From Ktedonospora formicarum (lineage in GTDB: Bacteria; Chloroflexota; Ktedonobacteria; Ktedonobacterales; Ktedonobacteraceae): a stretch of DNA of 64,000 bases. Below the pieces are notes generated by a model. It did not search any database. It was not told the origin of the DNA and saw only the letters and a list, made by a program, of their open reading frames with translations. The stretch is from positions 124,001 through 188,000 of the forward strand of contig NZ_BNJF01000004.1 of assembly GCF_016587355.1 (NCBI RefSeq), given 5' to 3'. The first letter of the stretch is position 1. Every line of letters starts with the position of its first letter. Both the position numbers and the translations under genes were made by a program. Positions 55,319 through 64,000 of this stretch are shown piece by piece.

Positions 55319-56503
55319 ATGCCTGTATCCAAGAGAAAGCCTACCACATCAGCCTCTGAGGTTTCAACGCCAGAGTCCACGTCAAACGTCCTACCAGAAC
55401 AGGAGGATTTTCGTCAGTATCTACGGCATCTTGCTGTGAGTGCTGTCCAAGTCTTGATTGAACAAGTCATGCGTGAAGAACTGGAGCAATGTATTGGAGC
55501 GTCATGGGGAGAAATCACCCCCAATCGTCGAGGCTATCGCAATGGTCACTACACCCGTGATCTCGTCACCTCAACTGGACGCATTGAGGATTTGAAGGTG
55601 CCAAGAGATCGGGAGGGAGCATTTCACAGTGAGGTGTTCGAGCGCTACAACCGCTATGAACCGGAGGTAGCCGAGGCGCTGACCCAAATGTTTGTCAGTG
55701 GGGCAAGCACGCACAAAGTCGGAGAGGTGGCTCAAACCCTCATGGGGGTGGCTCCCAGTGCCAGCGCGGTCAGTCGGCTCAACCAAACGCTGACTGAGCA
55801 GTATGAAGTGTGGCGAGAGCGCCCCCTCCTCGCCCACTATCGCATCCTCTACCTGGATGGTATTCATTTTACGGTTCGTCATGGAACCCAAACCGATTCA
55901 ACCATCATCTTAACGGCACTTGGCGTAGATCTGGAAGGGAACAAGGAGGTGTTGGCCTTGCGGGCCTGTGCGCAGGAAGATAAAGACGGCTGGAGTTGCC
56001 TCATGCAAGACCTGCGCACCCGTGGGGCGATACAGATGGACCTGATTGTCACCGATGGGCATGAAGGACTCCTGGCTGCCGTTTCCGCTCTCTTTACCGC
56101 GACTCCCCGACAACGCTGTGTGGTGCATAAACAACGCAATGTGCTCAATGCCATTCCCCATCGGGAGCGCAAAGAGGTCAGCGCGCAATTAGCCGGAATT
56201 TTCAAACAGGAGAAGAAAGAAGATGCGCTGCTCAATCTGGCGGCATTTCAAGCCAAATACCAGAAGCGTTATCCTGAAGCGATCCGCAGCTTGGTCGAAG
56301 ATAAGGAACATCTTTTAACCTTTTATGCTTTTCCACCTGTGATGCATCGCTACATTCGCAGCACCAATGCGATTGAAAGTTTCTTTAGCAATGTCCGGCA
56401 GCGCACGGATCAGATTGACGCTTTCACCACGGAAACCAGTTGTCTGACCATAGTCTGGGCGGTGATGCAAGATATTCACCTGCCCAAGATTTCGGTCGGC
56501 TAA
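55319..56503 (+). CDS. IS256-family (mutator-type) transposase
   Basis: The 394-residue protein starts MPVSKRKPTTSASEVSTPES. The Mutator/IS256 core is complete: GRIEDLKVPRDREGAFHSEV, ILYLDGIHFTVRHGTQTDST (first Asp), DLIVTDGHEGLLAAVSALFT (second Asp), RQRCVVHKQRNVLNAIPHRE and AIESFFSNVRQRTDQID with Glu. AAGGAGGG lies before the ATG at 55319. The frame looks intact; the inverted repeats could not be found by eye. The element truncates IS3 OrfB on its left. Confidence 0.92.
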   Translation: MPVSKRKPTTSASEVSTPESTSNVLPEQEDFRQYLRHLAVSAVQVLIEQVMREELEQCIGASWGEITPNRRGYRNGHYTRDLVTSTGRIEDLKVPRDREGAFHSEVFERYNRYEPEVAEALTQMFVSGASTHKVGEVAQTLMGVAPSASAVSRLNQTLTEQYEVWRERPLLAHYRILYLDGIHFTVRHGTQTDSTIILTALGVDLEGNKEVLALRACAQEDKDGWSCLMQDLRTRGAIQMDLIVTDGHEGLLAAVSALFTATPRQRCVVHKQRNVLNAIPHRERKEVSAQLAGIFKQEKKEDALLNLAAFQAKYQKRYPEAIRSLVEDKEHLLTFYAFPPVMHRYIRSTNAIESFFSNVRQRTDQIDAFTTETSCLTIVWAVMQDIHLPKISVG

Positions 56504-56684
56504 AAGCTGAACGCTCATTGCGGCCGATGTCAAAGCAACCAGCCGGAAAGGCTGGTGTGGGAGGAGGTGGCGTTTGCAGACGGTCCTGTATAACAATGGT
56601 TTTCTCTGTGGTATACTGAACGACGCGAGAAAACCCATTTCCCTCTCGTCTCTCAATCCCGCTCTGTCAAGAAAGGCAAAACAG

Positions 56685-57551
56685 ATGTCCAACAAAGCAC
56701 GAGTAGCCCTCACCGTCCACGATCTGGAGACAAGCATTGCTTTCTATACCACATTGCTGAACTTCGAATTGGTGGAGTTTCAGCCAGATGCGGGAATAGC
56801 CTACATACGGGATAGCGATGATGATCTAGTGTTACTTGCTTCCCCACATCTTGAAGATCCGCACAGCCTTCTCGATGAACCCCGCCAAGTCTTCAAGCCC
56901 GGTGATACCCTTGACTTCTTTGTTGACACGTTTGAAACGCAGCATGCTAGACTGGTCGAGGATGGGCTCACCGATATACGCGTCGAGGAAAATGAGCGTG
57001 GTGAGCGCAAATTGCTGGTGACCGATCCCAACGGCTATCACTTCGCTTTCGTCATCCCGGTGAAACGCTCACCCGAAGCAATGCTAGCTGCCTACGCGGG
57101 GCTCAGCGACGAGATTGCAGCAGCGCTTGACGGCCTCTCCGAAGCCGATCTCGATCTGGAGCGCGCCCCCAATGAATGGTCGATTCGCCAGATCATCCAT
57201 CATCTTGCTCTGAGCACTTCGTTGTCCTTGATGTCCATCGAAACCGTCCTGGTGAGCCCGGGAAGCGTCTTTGTACGACCTCCCCACGACCAGGAAAAAT
57301 GGGTTGAGGTGCTCGATTACAAGCATCGACCCATCGGGACGTCGCTGGCTCTCATCAGTGCGGTGCAGGCTCATATTACCCAATTACTACGCTCTGTGCC
57401 CAATAGTTGGGATCACTCCATCGTGAGGAAGTTTACTACAGAGGATGAGGGCCATACAGCCACGCTCAGCGACATGATTACCATCCAGATCGAGCATACG
57501 ACTGCACACCTCGACGAGATCCGCCAGACCCGCAAGATCCATCATCGCTAA
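56685..57551 (+). CDS. VOC domain fused to a DinB-type domain
   Basis: The first 130 residues (MSNKARVALTVHDLETSIAF, then GDTLDFFVDTFETQHARLVE and TDPNGYHFAFVIPVK) are a VOC fold. After a short linker, residues about 135-289 (DEIAAALDGLSEADLDLERA, then EWSIRQIIHHLALSTSLSLM and IQIEHTTAHLDEIRQ) form a DinB_2-type four-helix bundle. The His in IRQIIHH and the later HTTAHLDEI are the metal-binding kind. The ATG at 56685 has AGAAAGG upstream. A bifunctional metal-dependent detoxifying or thiol-transferase role is inferred. Confidence 0.82.
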   Translation: MSNKARVALTVHDLETSIAFYTTLLNFELVEFQPDAGIAYIRDSDDDLVLLASPHLEDPHSLLDEPRQVFKPGDTLDFFVDTFETQHARLVEDGLTDIRVEENERGERKLLVTDPNGYHFAFVIPVKRSPEAMLAAYAGLSDEIAAALDGLSEADLDLERAPNEWSIRQIIHHLALSTSLSLMSIETVLVSPGSVFVRPPHDQEKWVEVLDYKHRPIGTSLALISAVQAHITQLLRSVPNSWDHSIVRKFTTEDEGHTATLSDMITIQIEHTTAHLDEIRQTRKIHHR

Positions 57552-57889
57552 CGCCGTCAAATGATTGGAGGGCTTCGAACTTGTAGGTGAGTGCCCTCCG
57601 ATACGATTTGCAGAAAATGACAGACACCCTGCAAAAATGGGATTTTCGGTGAAGCATGAGCTACTGTACCTCTCCGTTTAGACTCTCCCGAGGGCATTCC
57701 CAACCTAGAACTCATGCTACTCGATTTGGAAATACTCTCTGTATCCTTACACAATTATCGGGATGGTGTCCCTTTTTGCTCCACATACTAATAGATTGCT
57801 TATCTTCATAGATCGTTTGAAGTACACTTCTTGTCCTCTGGTTAGGGCGAATACAGGAGAGAGCCTTGGCGGCCAAAAGGACCATTTTA
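57552..57889. other. Intergenic, no gene seen
   Basis: Short overlapping frames only. No repeats or hairpins stand out. Confidence 0.4.
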
Positions 57890-58085
57890 TTCTGTAAATT
57901 CCATTCAAGTGACAAAATGATTTTCCCTCTTCAGAATCAGTCACAGGCCAGTTGTAGAAGATGAGTAGGAGCCGAAACCCGGTGGCTAAAAACAAAACAA
58001 CGGCAACAGAAAGCATCTCTTTTCGGCTAAGTCGAGTCTTTGCGGGAGATAAAGTATCGATAGGTATAGATATTAGCGTTTGCAC
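57890..58085 (-). pseudogene. Fragment of a membrane glycosyltransferase-like protein
   Basis: The reverse strand reads SRKEMLSVAVVLFLATGFRL, then LLLIFYNWPVTDSEEGK, which looks like the first helix and the following Trp-Pro-Val-Thr-Asp-Ser-Glu-Glu-Gly loop of a dolichyl-phosphate-type glycosyltransferase. The expected continuation is missing, so this is a remnant. Confidence 0.4.
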
Positions 58086-58557
58086 TGGACCACCTCAAAA
58101 CGTAATTGTCATTCAACAATTAGAACGTCCTTGGGTGACTACTGTATCACCTAGATCAAATTCTCCAATCTTGCTTGCTCCACATCCTCTTTTGAACGCG
58201 CCTCAACAAGCCTTATATCTTCAATAGTCTATTGTGCTACCGCTCGTTTACTGCGACTCTTCAATCACTATAAAAGAAAAATTTATGTACGCCATAGATG
58301 ATATCCATTTCAATCACTCCGTCCGCCTCGCACTTTTTGCGCTCTGAACGCACACAGGTCGCCCCTTGACATTGTTAAGAAATCTCAATGTTTCGAGAGA
58401 AAAAACAACCATTTTGGCAATAAGAAGTGATGCTAAACTCAACCATTTGATGAGCATAATTTACAGACGTCTATGTACCTGTTGTCCCTTTCCATTTAGG
58501 GACTATTTTTATTGAATATCTTGTATCACTGTTTTCTTAAAAAGAAGGTTAAACGCG
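58086..58557. other. Intergenic region, about 470 bp
   Basis: No gene. A GTCCCTTTCCATTTAGGGAC hairpin occurs at about 58484-58503, and the DNA is AT-rich up to the start of the secreted protein, so promoter elements are likely. Confidence 0.4.
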
Positions 58558-60579
58558 ATGAAGACATGGGTGCGCCGCCCGGCGCTTTTGCTGGTCGCCG
58601 CTTTCCTGGTAGTGGCGTTCGTAACTGGCATTCCGTTCACAAAAAGTGGGATGTCGAAGGTACTTGCTGCCACTGTTACCCCAACCATTAGCGTGTCGGC
58701 TCACACTGTACATCCCAGGCAGAAAATCACAATCACTGGCCTGGGATTTGCGCCCAATGACACAGTATTTATTTCTCTAGATCAACTGAATTACTCTTTG
58801 GGAAATCTCACTTGTGATAGCGATGGCAATTGCTCAGGCTCGGTAACGATACCACTGACCGGCCCGCAGGGGCAGCACATGCTCCTTGCCCAAGGTTCCC
58901 AACCTGATGAAGAGGTTGTAAATGTGCCTATCAACCTCAATCCAACCATTTTCTTTGATACCTCTGTGGGTCATTCTAACCAGGGAGGCCCCGGAACCAG
59001 TACTGTAATAACCGGATCGGGATTTCAGCTGAATGAAACTGTCAGTGTCTACTGGGGGGATGCGACAGGCACGCTTCTCGGAACAGTCACAAGCGACAGT
59101 TATAGTGGCTTTTTCCGTTTTCCATTTACCACGCCAACACATGTTGCTCCTGGCAAATACCCTATAACAGTTGTGCGCTCAGGCCAGAAACCAGCTACGG
59201 CCACAACAACTTTTACCGTAGTGCCTCCTGCCGTGACTGCGGCAGGCGGCATTCGTAGCGGGCAGTTGCTAAAATTCCAGATCAAAGGCTTTCAGGGTCA
59301 CGAAAATGTTGCTATCAGTTGGGATGCCAATGGCGGCCAACAAATAGACGTGATTCAAACGAACAATTATGGTCTCTTTGCGAGCCCAAGTTATGGAGAA
59401 GTCTTTATCCCCTCGGCCCCTCTTGGCTCGTATACCCTTACATTTACTGGCGAAAGCAGCGGATTGCAGGTCAGTGCACCAATTAATGTTGGACCTGGCA
59501 TCCAGGTAAATGTGTTTAACAATCCAGGTGCTACCATTGCGGTATCTGGCGGCGGTTTTCGTGCTGGGGAAACGCTGAATGTCTTTATTGTCGATCAGAA
59601 AAAAGCGACCAGCGTTTCCGTGACGACTGCGACTGATGGCAGCTTTCAGATCAATCTCGTCGCTCCTCTCAGCCTGACTCCTGGCCCACAATATCATATC
59701 AAGGCAACAAACAGCGACGGTTCTGAGAAAGCGACTAACTTTTTCTATATTCTTGCGCCAGGTATCAGCTGGGCCAGTACAGATAGTAACAATCAGAGCA
59801 GTACTGCCACCTATGGCTCTTCTGGAACCATCAGTGGTCAGAACTTCCCAGCAAATGAACAGATAGCGCTCTATTGGAACTATCAGCAAGCTGGACAGGT
59901 CGAGGTAGGAACAGTGCAGGCGGCCGCCGATGGCTCATTCACTTTTGACCTTACGACCCCGAGCAGTCCTTTTACCAGCGATGCCACAATCGAAGCAATT
60001 GCTTCTACCAACACGTTTATGGCATCTTATCAAGTGCAGCCACAACCCGCTTTCACCCTCAACCCAACGAGCATTCTGGTGGGAGATACGGTCAGTATCA
60101 GCGGTGGAAGCTTTAATGGAAATGTTACCGTCAATATTCAACTTGCAGGGTCGACGAGTGTTGTGAGCACTGCTACCGTAGCCGATGATGGAACGTTTAC
60201 AGGCTCATTGACCATCCCATCGAACATTATGGGAGGCCCTTCAAGTGTTTCTGTATCGGATGGTACGGTGAGTGTAAGGGTTCCCCTGGTCATTGACGTT
60301 CCGCTAATCATCACGCCTACCACGGGAAGCACTGGCACCAGTATCTCGGTACAATCTCCGAATTTTAGCAACAATGGGAATAATACCATCTGTGTTAAAT
60401 TGCAACCGTCTATTGTCTGGCATGATCCCACGACAGGGACTTCACAGTTCCTGGCCTCGGCTTGTCAATTTCCTAGGACAGTAACCGCCCCGGCGAATCT
60501 CGTCAGTGGGCGAACATATGAGGTTGAGCTGATTGCGGGGGGCAATGTCATCGGCAAGGCTCCCTTCACCGCCCAATAA
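58558..60579 (+). CDS. Large secreted protein with repeated IPT/TIG-like domains
   Basis: The 673-residue chain starts MKTWVRRPALLLVAAFLVVA with a signal peptide (about 1-38) and probable cleavage after VLAA. Six or seven Ig-like repeats of about 90 residues follow, each with a G-FAPNDTVFI / G-FQLNETVSVYW / G-FRAGETLNVFI / NFPANEQIALYW type motif. These IPT/TIG-like modules are common in surface and adhesion proteins of Chloroflexota. There is no enzymatic domain, no LPXTG and no transmembrane tail, so it is probably shed or loosely bound. AAGAAGGT precedes the ATG. A perfect palindrome lies downstream. Confidence 0.85.
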   Translation: MKTWVRRPALLLVAAFLVVAFVTGIPFTKSGMSKVLAATVTPTISVSAHTVHPRQKITITGLGFAPNDTVFISLDQLNYSLGNLTCDSDGNCSGSVTIPLTGPQGQHMLLAQGSQPDEEVVNVPINLNPTIFFDTSVGHSNQGGPGTSTVITGSGFQLNETVSVYWGDATGTLLGTVTSDSYSGFFRFPFTTPTHVAPGKYPITVVRSGQKPATATTTFTVVPPAVTAAGGIRSGQLLKFQIKGFQGHENVAISWDANGGQQIDVIQTNNYGLFASPSYGEVFIPSAPLGSYTLTFTGESSGLQVSAPINVGPGIQVNVFNNPGATIAVSGGGFRAGETLNVFIVDQKKATSVSVTTATDGSFQINLVAPLSLTPGPQYHIKATNSDGSEKATNFFYILAPGISWASTDSNNQSSTATYGSSGTISGQNFPANEQIALYWNYQQAGQVEVGTVQAAADGSFTFDLTTPSSPFTSDATIEAIASTNTFMASYQVQPQPAFTLNPTSILVGDTVSISGGSFNGNVTVNIQLAGSTSVVSTATVADDGTFTGSLTIPSNIMGGPSSVSVSDGTVSVRVPLVIDVPLIITPTTGSTGTSISVQSPNFSNNGNNTICVKLQPSIVWHDPTTGTSQFLASACQFPRTVTAPANLVSGRTYEVELIAGGNVIGKAPFTAQ

Positions 60580-60604
60580 TGTACATTTTCTCCTGACCTA
60601 CACA

Positions 60605-60650
60605 CAAGAAGCTGGCTTGATGTGATGCATCACATCAAGCCAGCTTCTTG
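60605..60650. terminator. Perfect 46-bp palindrome after the secreted protein gene
   Basis: CAAGAAGCTGGCTTGATGTG-ATG and its exact complement meet with no loop, 25 bp past the stop. Transcript would form a very stable stem; no long T-run follows. Confidence 0.75.
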
Positions 60651-60846
60651 TGCTCCTCTCATTCTCTTTCCAAGCATCTTTTCTTGGGGCCAGAAACTCC
60701 AGATCGTTTAGTGAAAGGCGAAATGGCAATAGAAGCGTAGAGTATTAAGCATCCGATAGTATAGACACTATACAAAGTCAATAGTTGGAGATTCAACAGA
60801 TTGAGGTCCCACAATCAAACGGATGATGTCGAACGCACCAAGGTAT
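60651..60846. other. Intergenic, no feature seen
   Basis: No gene or clear repeat; A- and T-rich in places. Confidence 0.35.
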
Positions 60847-61288
60847 TGTACAGATTCACCTCAGTTTGCCTCTTCTCACAGGGCTACTCTATGAGTCACT
60901 CCGTCGTCGTATTCTGGTTGGGTTGAACAAAGGTGAAGCACTGCACTCCCTGGCTCGCCAGCTCTTTTCTGGCAAACATGGATAACTCTGGGATCGAGCG
61001 TTTGAGGACCAGATGCATCGTGCCAGTTGCCTTCATTTGCTTATGGCAGCTATTGCGACATGGAACGCAGCCTATCTGCAAGCGGCCGTGGGTGAACTAA
61101 GGCAGCGAGGGGAGCAGATTGCAGAAGAATACCTTCCTCATATCACGCCGCTAGGATGGGAACATATCAATCTCATCGGACAATACTCCTTTACCAACCA
61201 GTCCACTTACTCTTTAACGAACCTGAGACCACTCCGCCTGGCTCTTATGGAAGGACAAGTTACCGACTGGATTCCCAGTAGAGAGTAG
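60847..61288 (+). pseudogene. Tn3-family transposase, C-terminal fragment
   Basis: The frame reads LRRRILVGLNKGEALHSLAR, then QLFSGKHG-stop, and after the in-frame stop LWDRAFEDQMHRASCLHLLM and AAIATWNAAYLQAAVGELRQ, ending LTNLRPLRLALMEG. This is the conserved end of Tn3 transposases (DDE_Tnp_Tn3). The stop at about 60981 and the lost N-terminus make it inactive. Confidence 0.72.
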
Positions 61289-61416
61289 CACGCGCGTGCT
61301 ACTCTCTTTTGAACGACACTTTGTATCCCATTGAGGAAGGCTTGTGTATCGCTACTATGATCAACGTCTCATCCGTATTACTATTCAGGTCTAGGCTCTA
61401 GGAGCCCTTTTGCGAG

Positions 61417-62304
61417 CTAAATATCGTTCTCATGAAAAAAGAGATCTTTCAGCTCACCATTAAGCCACCGCTCGAACCATTCTTCCAGAGAATCTGCTTG
61501 CCGATGCAATTCGTATACAACCTCTTGCCCGTCACGCAGAGGAGCCTTATCAAAACTATTGTCGACAAGATAGACATGCCCTGTTTTGGCATGCACATAG
61601 TATGATCCATCACCCTCCGATTCAGAAATATTTAAAAAACAGGTAGGCCATTCTCCCCTAACAAGGGAAACGCGGTTGGGTTGATGGTGAGAGCGCTCGT
61701 ATGCTTCCAAATCAAAGGGGATAGGTGCAAATAGTTCGGGCCACGTTCGCTCACAAAACCCTTCTCCATGGATAGGTGTACATTTTTCAAGCAAATGCTC
61801 TTTCATGAGCCTATCATAGCGGAGATCTCGCCAGAGCCAGTAACAAAAGCCTCCAGGGATGCCAATGAGCCCAGTTCCCGGTCCAAAGCCCCCATTAGCA
61901 ATGTGCAGATAGAGATCGCGAAGCAGAGGAGGATGAACGAAGCCGAAAGCTTCTTCAACGTGAAGAAGTTCTTGTTCAGTTACAGGGGCAAATTCAAACC
62001 CTTCACGTGGATTATGAAGACAGACACGACTTTGCAAATGTCCATCCATATAGTAATGTCCTGCATATCTGCCTTTATGATAATCTGGACCAAACCAATT
62101 GGCGTAGCGACACCACGCAAGAATGCGTTCCCAGAGGGGAAATGATGTATCCCCTCTCAGAGGAAAACCATCATCTTTGCGAGGCCTTAACGATTGACCT
62201 CCATCTAGCCTTCCTTCTCCGCCAATATTCACAAGATACCTTCGTGTCGTTTCGTTGATGGGTTCCCGAGTGAAAGGGCTATTCATGTTTTGTTCTTCTA
62301 CCAT
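61417..62304 (-). CDS. SMI1/KNR4 (SUKH)-family protein
   Basis: The product starts MVEEQNMNSPFTREPINETT. The second half has FAPVTEQELLHVEEAFGFVH, PPLLRDLYLHIANGGFGPG and LIGIPGGFCYWLWRDL, the SUKH-1 pattern that includes many polymorphic-toxin immunity proteins. No toxin is adjacent. The ATG at 62304 has AAAGAGGAG in front; the longer start at 62364 has none. It may be an orphan immunity protein. Confidence 0.8.
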   Translation of the reverse strand: MVEEQNMNSPFTREPINETTRRYLVNIGGEGRLDGGQSLRPRKDDGFPLRGDTSFPLWERILAWCRYANWFGPDYHKGRYAGHYYMDGHLQSRVCLHNPREGFEFAPVTEQELLHVEEAFGFVHPPLLRDLYLHIANGGFGPGTGLIGIPGGFCYWLWRDLRYDRLMKEHLLEKCTPIHGEGFCERTWPELFAPIPFDLEAYERSHHQPNRVSLVRGEWPTCFLNISESEGDGSYYVHAKTGHVYLVDNSFDKAPLRDGQEVVYELHRQADSLEEWFERWLNGELKDLFFHENDI

Positions 62305-62458
62305 AAAAGACTCCTCTTTATGGAAATGCATAGAGACATCAAAAAGAGATCCTATTTCTGTCATTGTGTGCGCACGCGTCTCGCTCTGATTTCGTTGACG
62401 GTCTCTTCCGCACAGCTTCTGGATGTCTTCGATGATGTTTCGACGATTATGGCATATT

Positions 62459-62479
62459 GGGGCCCCGACATAAAACCCC
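62459..62479 (+). repeat. Direct repeat at the left edge of the IS4-type element (21 bp)
   Basis: GGGGCCCCGACATAAAACCC(C) also occurs at 63915-63935, both next to the element's inverted repeats CATACGCATTAAGTTA. Confidence 0.75.
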
Positions 62480-63914
62480 CATACGCATTAAGTTAAGAGC
62501 CAATCGAGCCCTTCGAGGAGCACCTGAGCTAGGCAGGGTTCAGCGGCTCGTCGATTGAGCCGACAGCCCGATTGCATCCTGCGGCGCAATTTGCAAACTA
62601 TTAGGTGCAAGCGAGAGATGCCAGAGAGGACTTCCAACAAGTCCAGAGCCAAAGCACGGACTACGGCGGAGGCTTTGACCAGGCTACGCCAGGGATTGTG
62701 CCAGCACCCAAACAAAAGGAGCCAGTGTTGAAGCACGACCGCGATCAGTTTGGCATACAATTCGCACAATGCCTGCCAGGGCAGTTGCGAGCGCCAGGCA
62801 TCGATCTGACCTTGACTCTTCCAGAGTTTGAAGAGCAGTTCGATGAGCCAGCGTTCGCGTAGCAGGATAAGGGCTTGCTCCACGCTAATATGCTTGGCGG
62901 CAGCATTGGTGACCACCAGGGTCCACTCTGCCAGCTTCCATTGCTGCTCACTCACCTCTTTGCCTTTATCACGAGCCTCTTCACTCAAGCGCTCACGACG
63001 CTGCTCAACTACTTCCTTTGGAATGCGCACCATGAGCAGGCGCACTGGTAAGCGGTCTTGTTTTCCCAGCGAGACGTGCATGACCTTGACCTGCCCAATG
63101 GTTCGTGGCAGCGCCGTTTCCAGATCGATGCGCTTTCCCTGTCGGTCGTAGAAGACGGTGTTGGCCTTTGGGTGCTGGCAGAAGCGCACGCCTTGCTCGG
63201 ACAACTCCCGCAAGCGAGAGAGGCTCCAATAGCCACGGTCAGCCACATACAAACTGCCTGCCGAAAGCAGCTGCTCTCGCAGTGGCCCGTGCAGTTCATG
63301 CACCCGTCCGGCAGACAAGTGCGGGCCGATAAGCTGACCTCGTTTGAGATCCAGACGCACATGCAGTTTGAGCGCGGAGGCCGTGTGCTCTGTCGAGCCT
63401 GGGCTGCTGCCCCCGCACCCCTGCCATCGTTCAGCCAGAGCCGCGGGCAAAACAATCGTCGAAGCATCCTCGATGATGACCTGCTTAAAACGCTTGAACA
63501 AGGCCACCGGGACGGCTTTGACCGTGACCACCTGCTCTATCAACTCCGTGAGCACAGCTTGCAGGAACGTCGCGGCACTTTCTGTGCAGCGTTGATGCAG
63601 TCCTGGAGCGCTGATCTGTATGCCACACACCTGGGCATCCTGGGTCAGCTGATCCAGTGTGGCCTCTGGCTGATGCAGATGGCCCAACGCCATCACTTGC
63701 ACAAAGCTGGCTCCCGTCAGCTTGCGCTCGCGTTTGACAAAGCCGGTTTCTCTCGCCAGCACATTGGCTCGTTCGTTCAAGACGTGGTTCAACATGGCTT
63801 CACACTGTGTTACGCTGGTCATCAGGCTCGCTCCTTGATCGATGAGAGTTTGATCGACCCTCATCTTCTCTCAAGGAGCTTTCAGTTGCCAGTTTTTCCT
63901 AACTTAATGCGTAT
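62480..63914 (-). mobile_element. IS4-family insertion sequence
   Basis: Inverted ends CATACGCATTAAGTTA on the left and TAACTTAATGCGTATG on the right bound one transposase gene. The flanking 21-bp direct repeat is longer than the usual IS4 duplication (9-12 bp); the exact end is uncertain by a few bases. Confidence 0.85.
62488..63864 (-). CDS. IS4-family transposase
   Basis: The 458-residue protein starts MRVDQTLIDQGASLMTSVTQ and has the DDE core: QVIIEDASTIVLPAALAERW (Asp), LYVADRGYWSLSRLRELSEQ (Asp in the DxGY pattern) and RERWLIELLFKLWKSQGQID (the YREXXK-like Glu). Its reading frame looks intact. It lies beside the SUKH gene and does not interrupt a recognisable gene. Confidence 0.9.
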   Translation of the reverse strand: MRVDQTLIDQGASLMTSVTQCEAMLNHVLNERANVLARETGFVKRERKLTGASFVQVMALGHLHQPEATLDQLTQDAQVCGIQISAPGLHQRCTESAATFLQAVLTELIEQVVTVKAVPVALFKRFKQVIIEDASTIVLPAALAERWQGCGGSSPGSTEHTASALKLHVRLDLKRGQLIGPHLSAGRVHELHGPLREQLLSAGSLYVADRGYWSLSRLRELSEQGVRFCQHPKANTVFYDRQGKRIDLETALPRTIGQVKVMHVSLGKQDRLPVRLLMVRIPKEVVEQRRERLSEEARDKGKEVSEQQWKLAEWTLVVTNAAAKHISVEQALILLRERWLIELLFKLWKSQGQIDAWRSQLPWQALCELYAKLIAVVLQHWLLLFGCWHNPWRSLVKASAVVRALALDLLEVLSGISRLHLIVCKLRRRMQSGCRLNRRAAEPCLAQVLLEGLDWLLT

Positions 63915-63935
63915 GGGGCCCCGACATAAAACCCC

Positions 63936-64000
63936 TCAAAATTCCGCTAAGGGGGAGCAAGCAGAGAAAAGGCCTTGATTTCTTCCGCTAAGGGTGTGTT
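63936..64000. other. Window edge with two short repeats
   Basis: TTCCGCTAAGGG occurs at 63942 and again at 63983, 41 bp apart. No gene can be called in the remaining 65 bp. Confidence 0.35.

Noticed and set aside
57961..58227. 88-codon rightward frame
   Set aside because: It overlaps a better explained membrane-protein remnant on the other strand and has no start signal.
63058..63978. 306-codon rightward frame
   Set aside because: It is the antisense of the IS4 transposase and has no domain of its own.
63942..63994. Possible CRISPR repeat pair
   Set aside because: Only two 12-bp repeats at the window edge, no further units and no cas gene; far too little to call.
1..64000. Complete tRNA or rRNA genes
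   Set aside because: None with a full cloverleaf or rRNA conservation was seen; only the tRNA halves near 45 kb.

Overview
The window looks like a chromosomal segment of a Ktedonobacteria-type Chloroflexota (large, IS-rich genome). This is inferred from gene content: LuxR-type ATPases, DUF4388, DUF5679 and CU044_2847 proteins, TnpB-only insertion sequences with RHH partners, a large secreted repeat protein and many small VOC, SnoaL, PPOX and DinB enzymes. No rRNA gene, intact tRNA gene or CRISPR array is visible.

The left part (1-25 kb) is mostly ordinary chromosome: an epimerase start, a membrane sensor with a DUF4388 partner, smc, a TnpB element with an RHH gene, a formyltransferase, a tandem-duplicated YggX protein, and a radical-SAM gene whose annotated stop is probably a selenocysteine codon (tail C-U-A-E-P-A, candidate SECIS just 3'). 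Then come an orphan RiPP-type precursor, two membrane proteins, a LuxR-family ATPase regulator, and a duplicated block of large DUF6585-like membrane proteins. One of these carries an in-frame amber codon and another is split in two.

In the middle (25-45 kb) a stand-alone atpD is interrupted by two clean insertions, an ISAs1 element with a 10-bp target duplication and an IS605-type tnpB element; removing both restores a 483-codon frame. Two more copies of the same tnpB element lie downstream, one frameshifted and one inserted in a methyltransferase gene. Between them are small enzymes: HxlR with PPOX, flavin reductase, HIT with hydrolase, serine hydrolase with PPOX, 3-hydroxybutyryl-CoA dehydrogenase and OsmC.

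The right part (45-64 kb) is a graveyard of mobile DNA: tRNA halves in reversed order, an integrase fragment, an IS607 tnpA fragment, a truncated SDR, a 150-bp tnpB-less mini-element, an IS1-like element with an IS1182 element inside its terminal repeat, a rolling-circle Rep gene, an IS3 element split by IS110, an IS256, a Tn3 remnant and an IS4 element. A VOC-DinB fusion, a secreted repeat protein and a SUKH protein are the likely functional genes there.

Several long genes (smc, the LuxR ATPase, the WYL regulator) are each one base short at a C or G run, so some apparent frameshifts may be sequence errors rather than biology.
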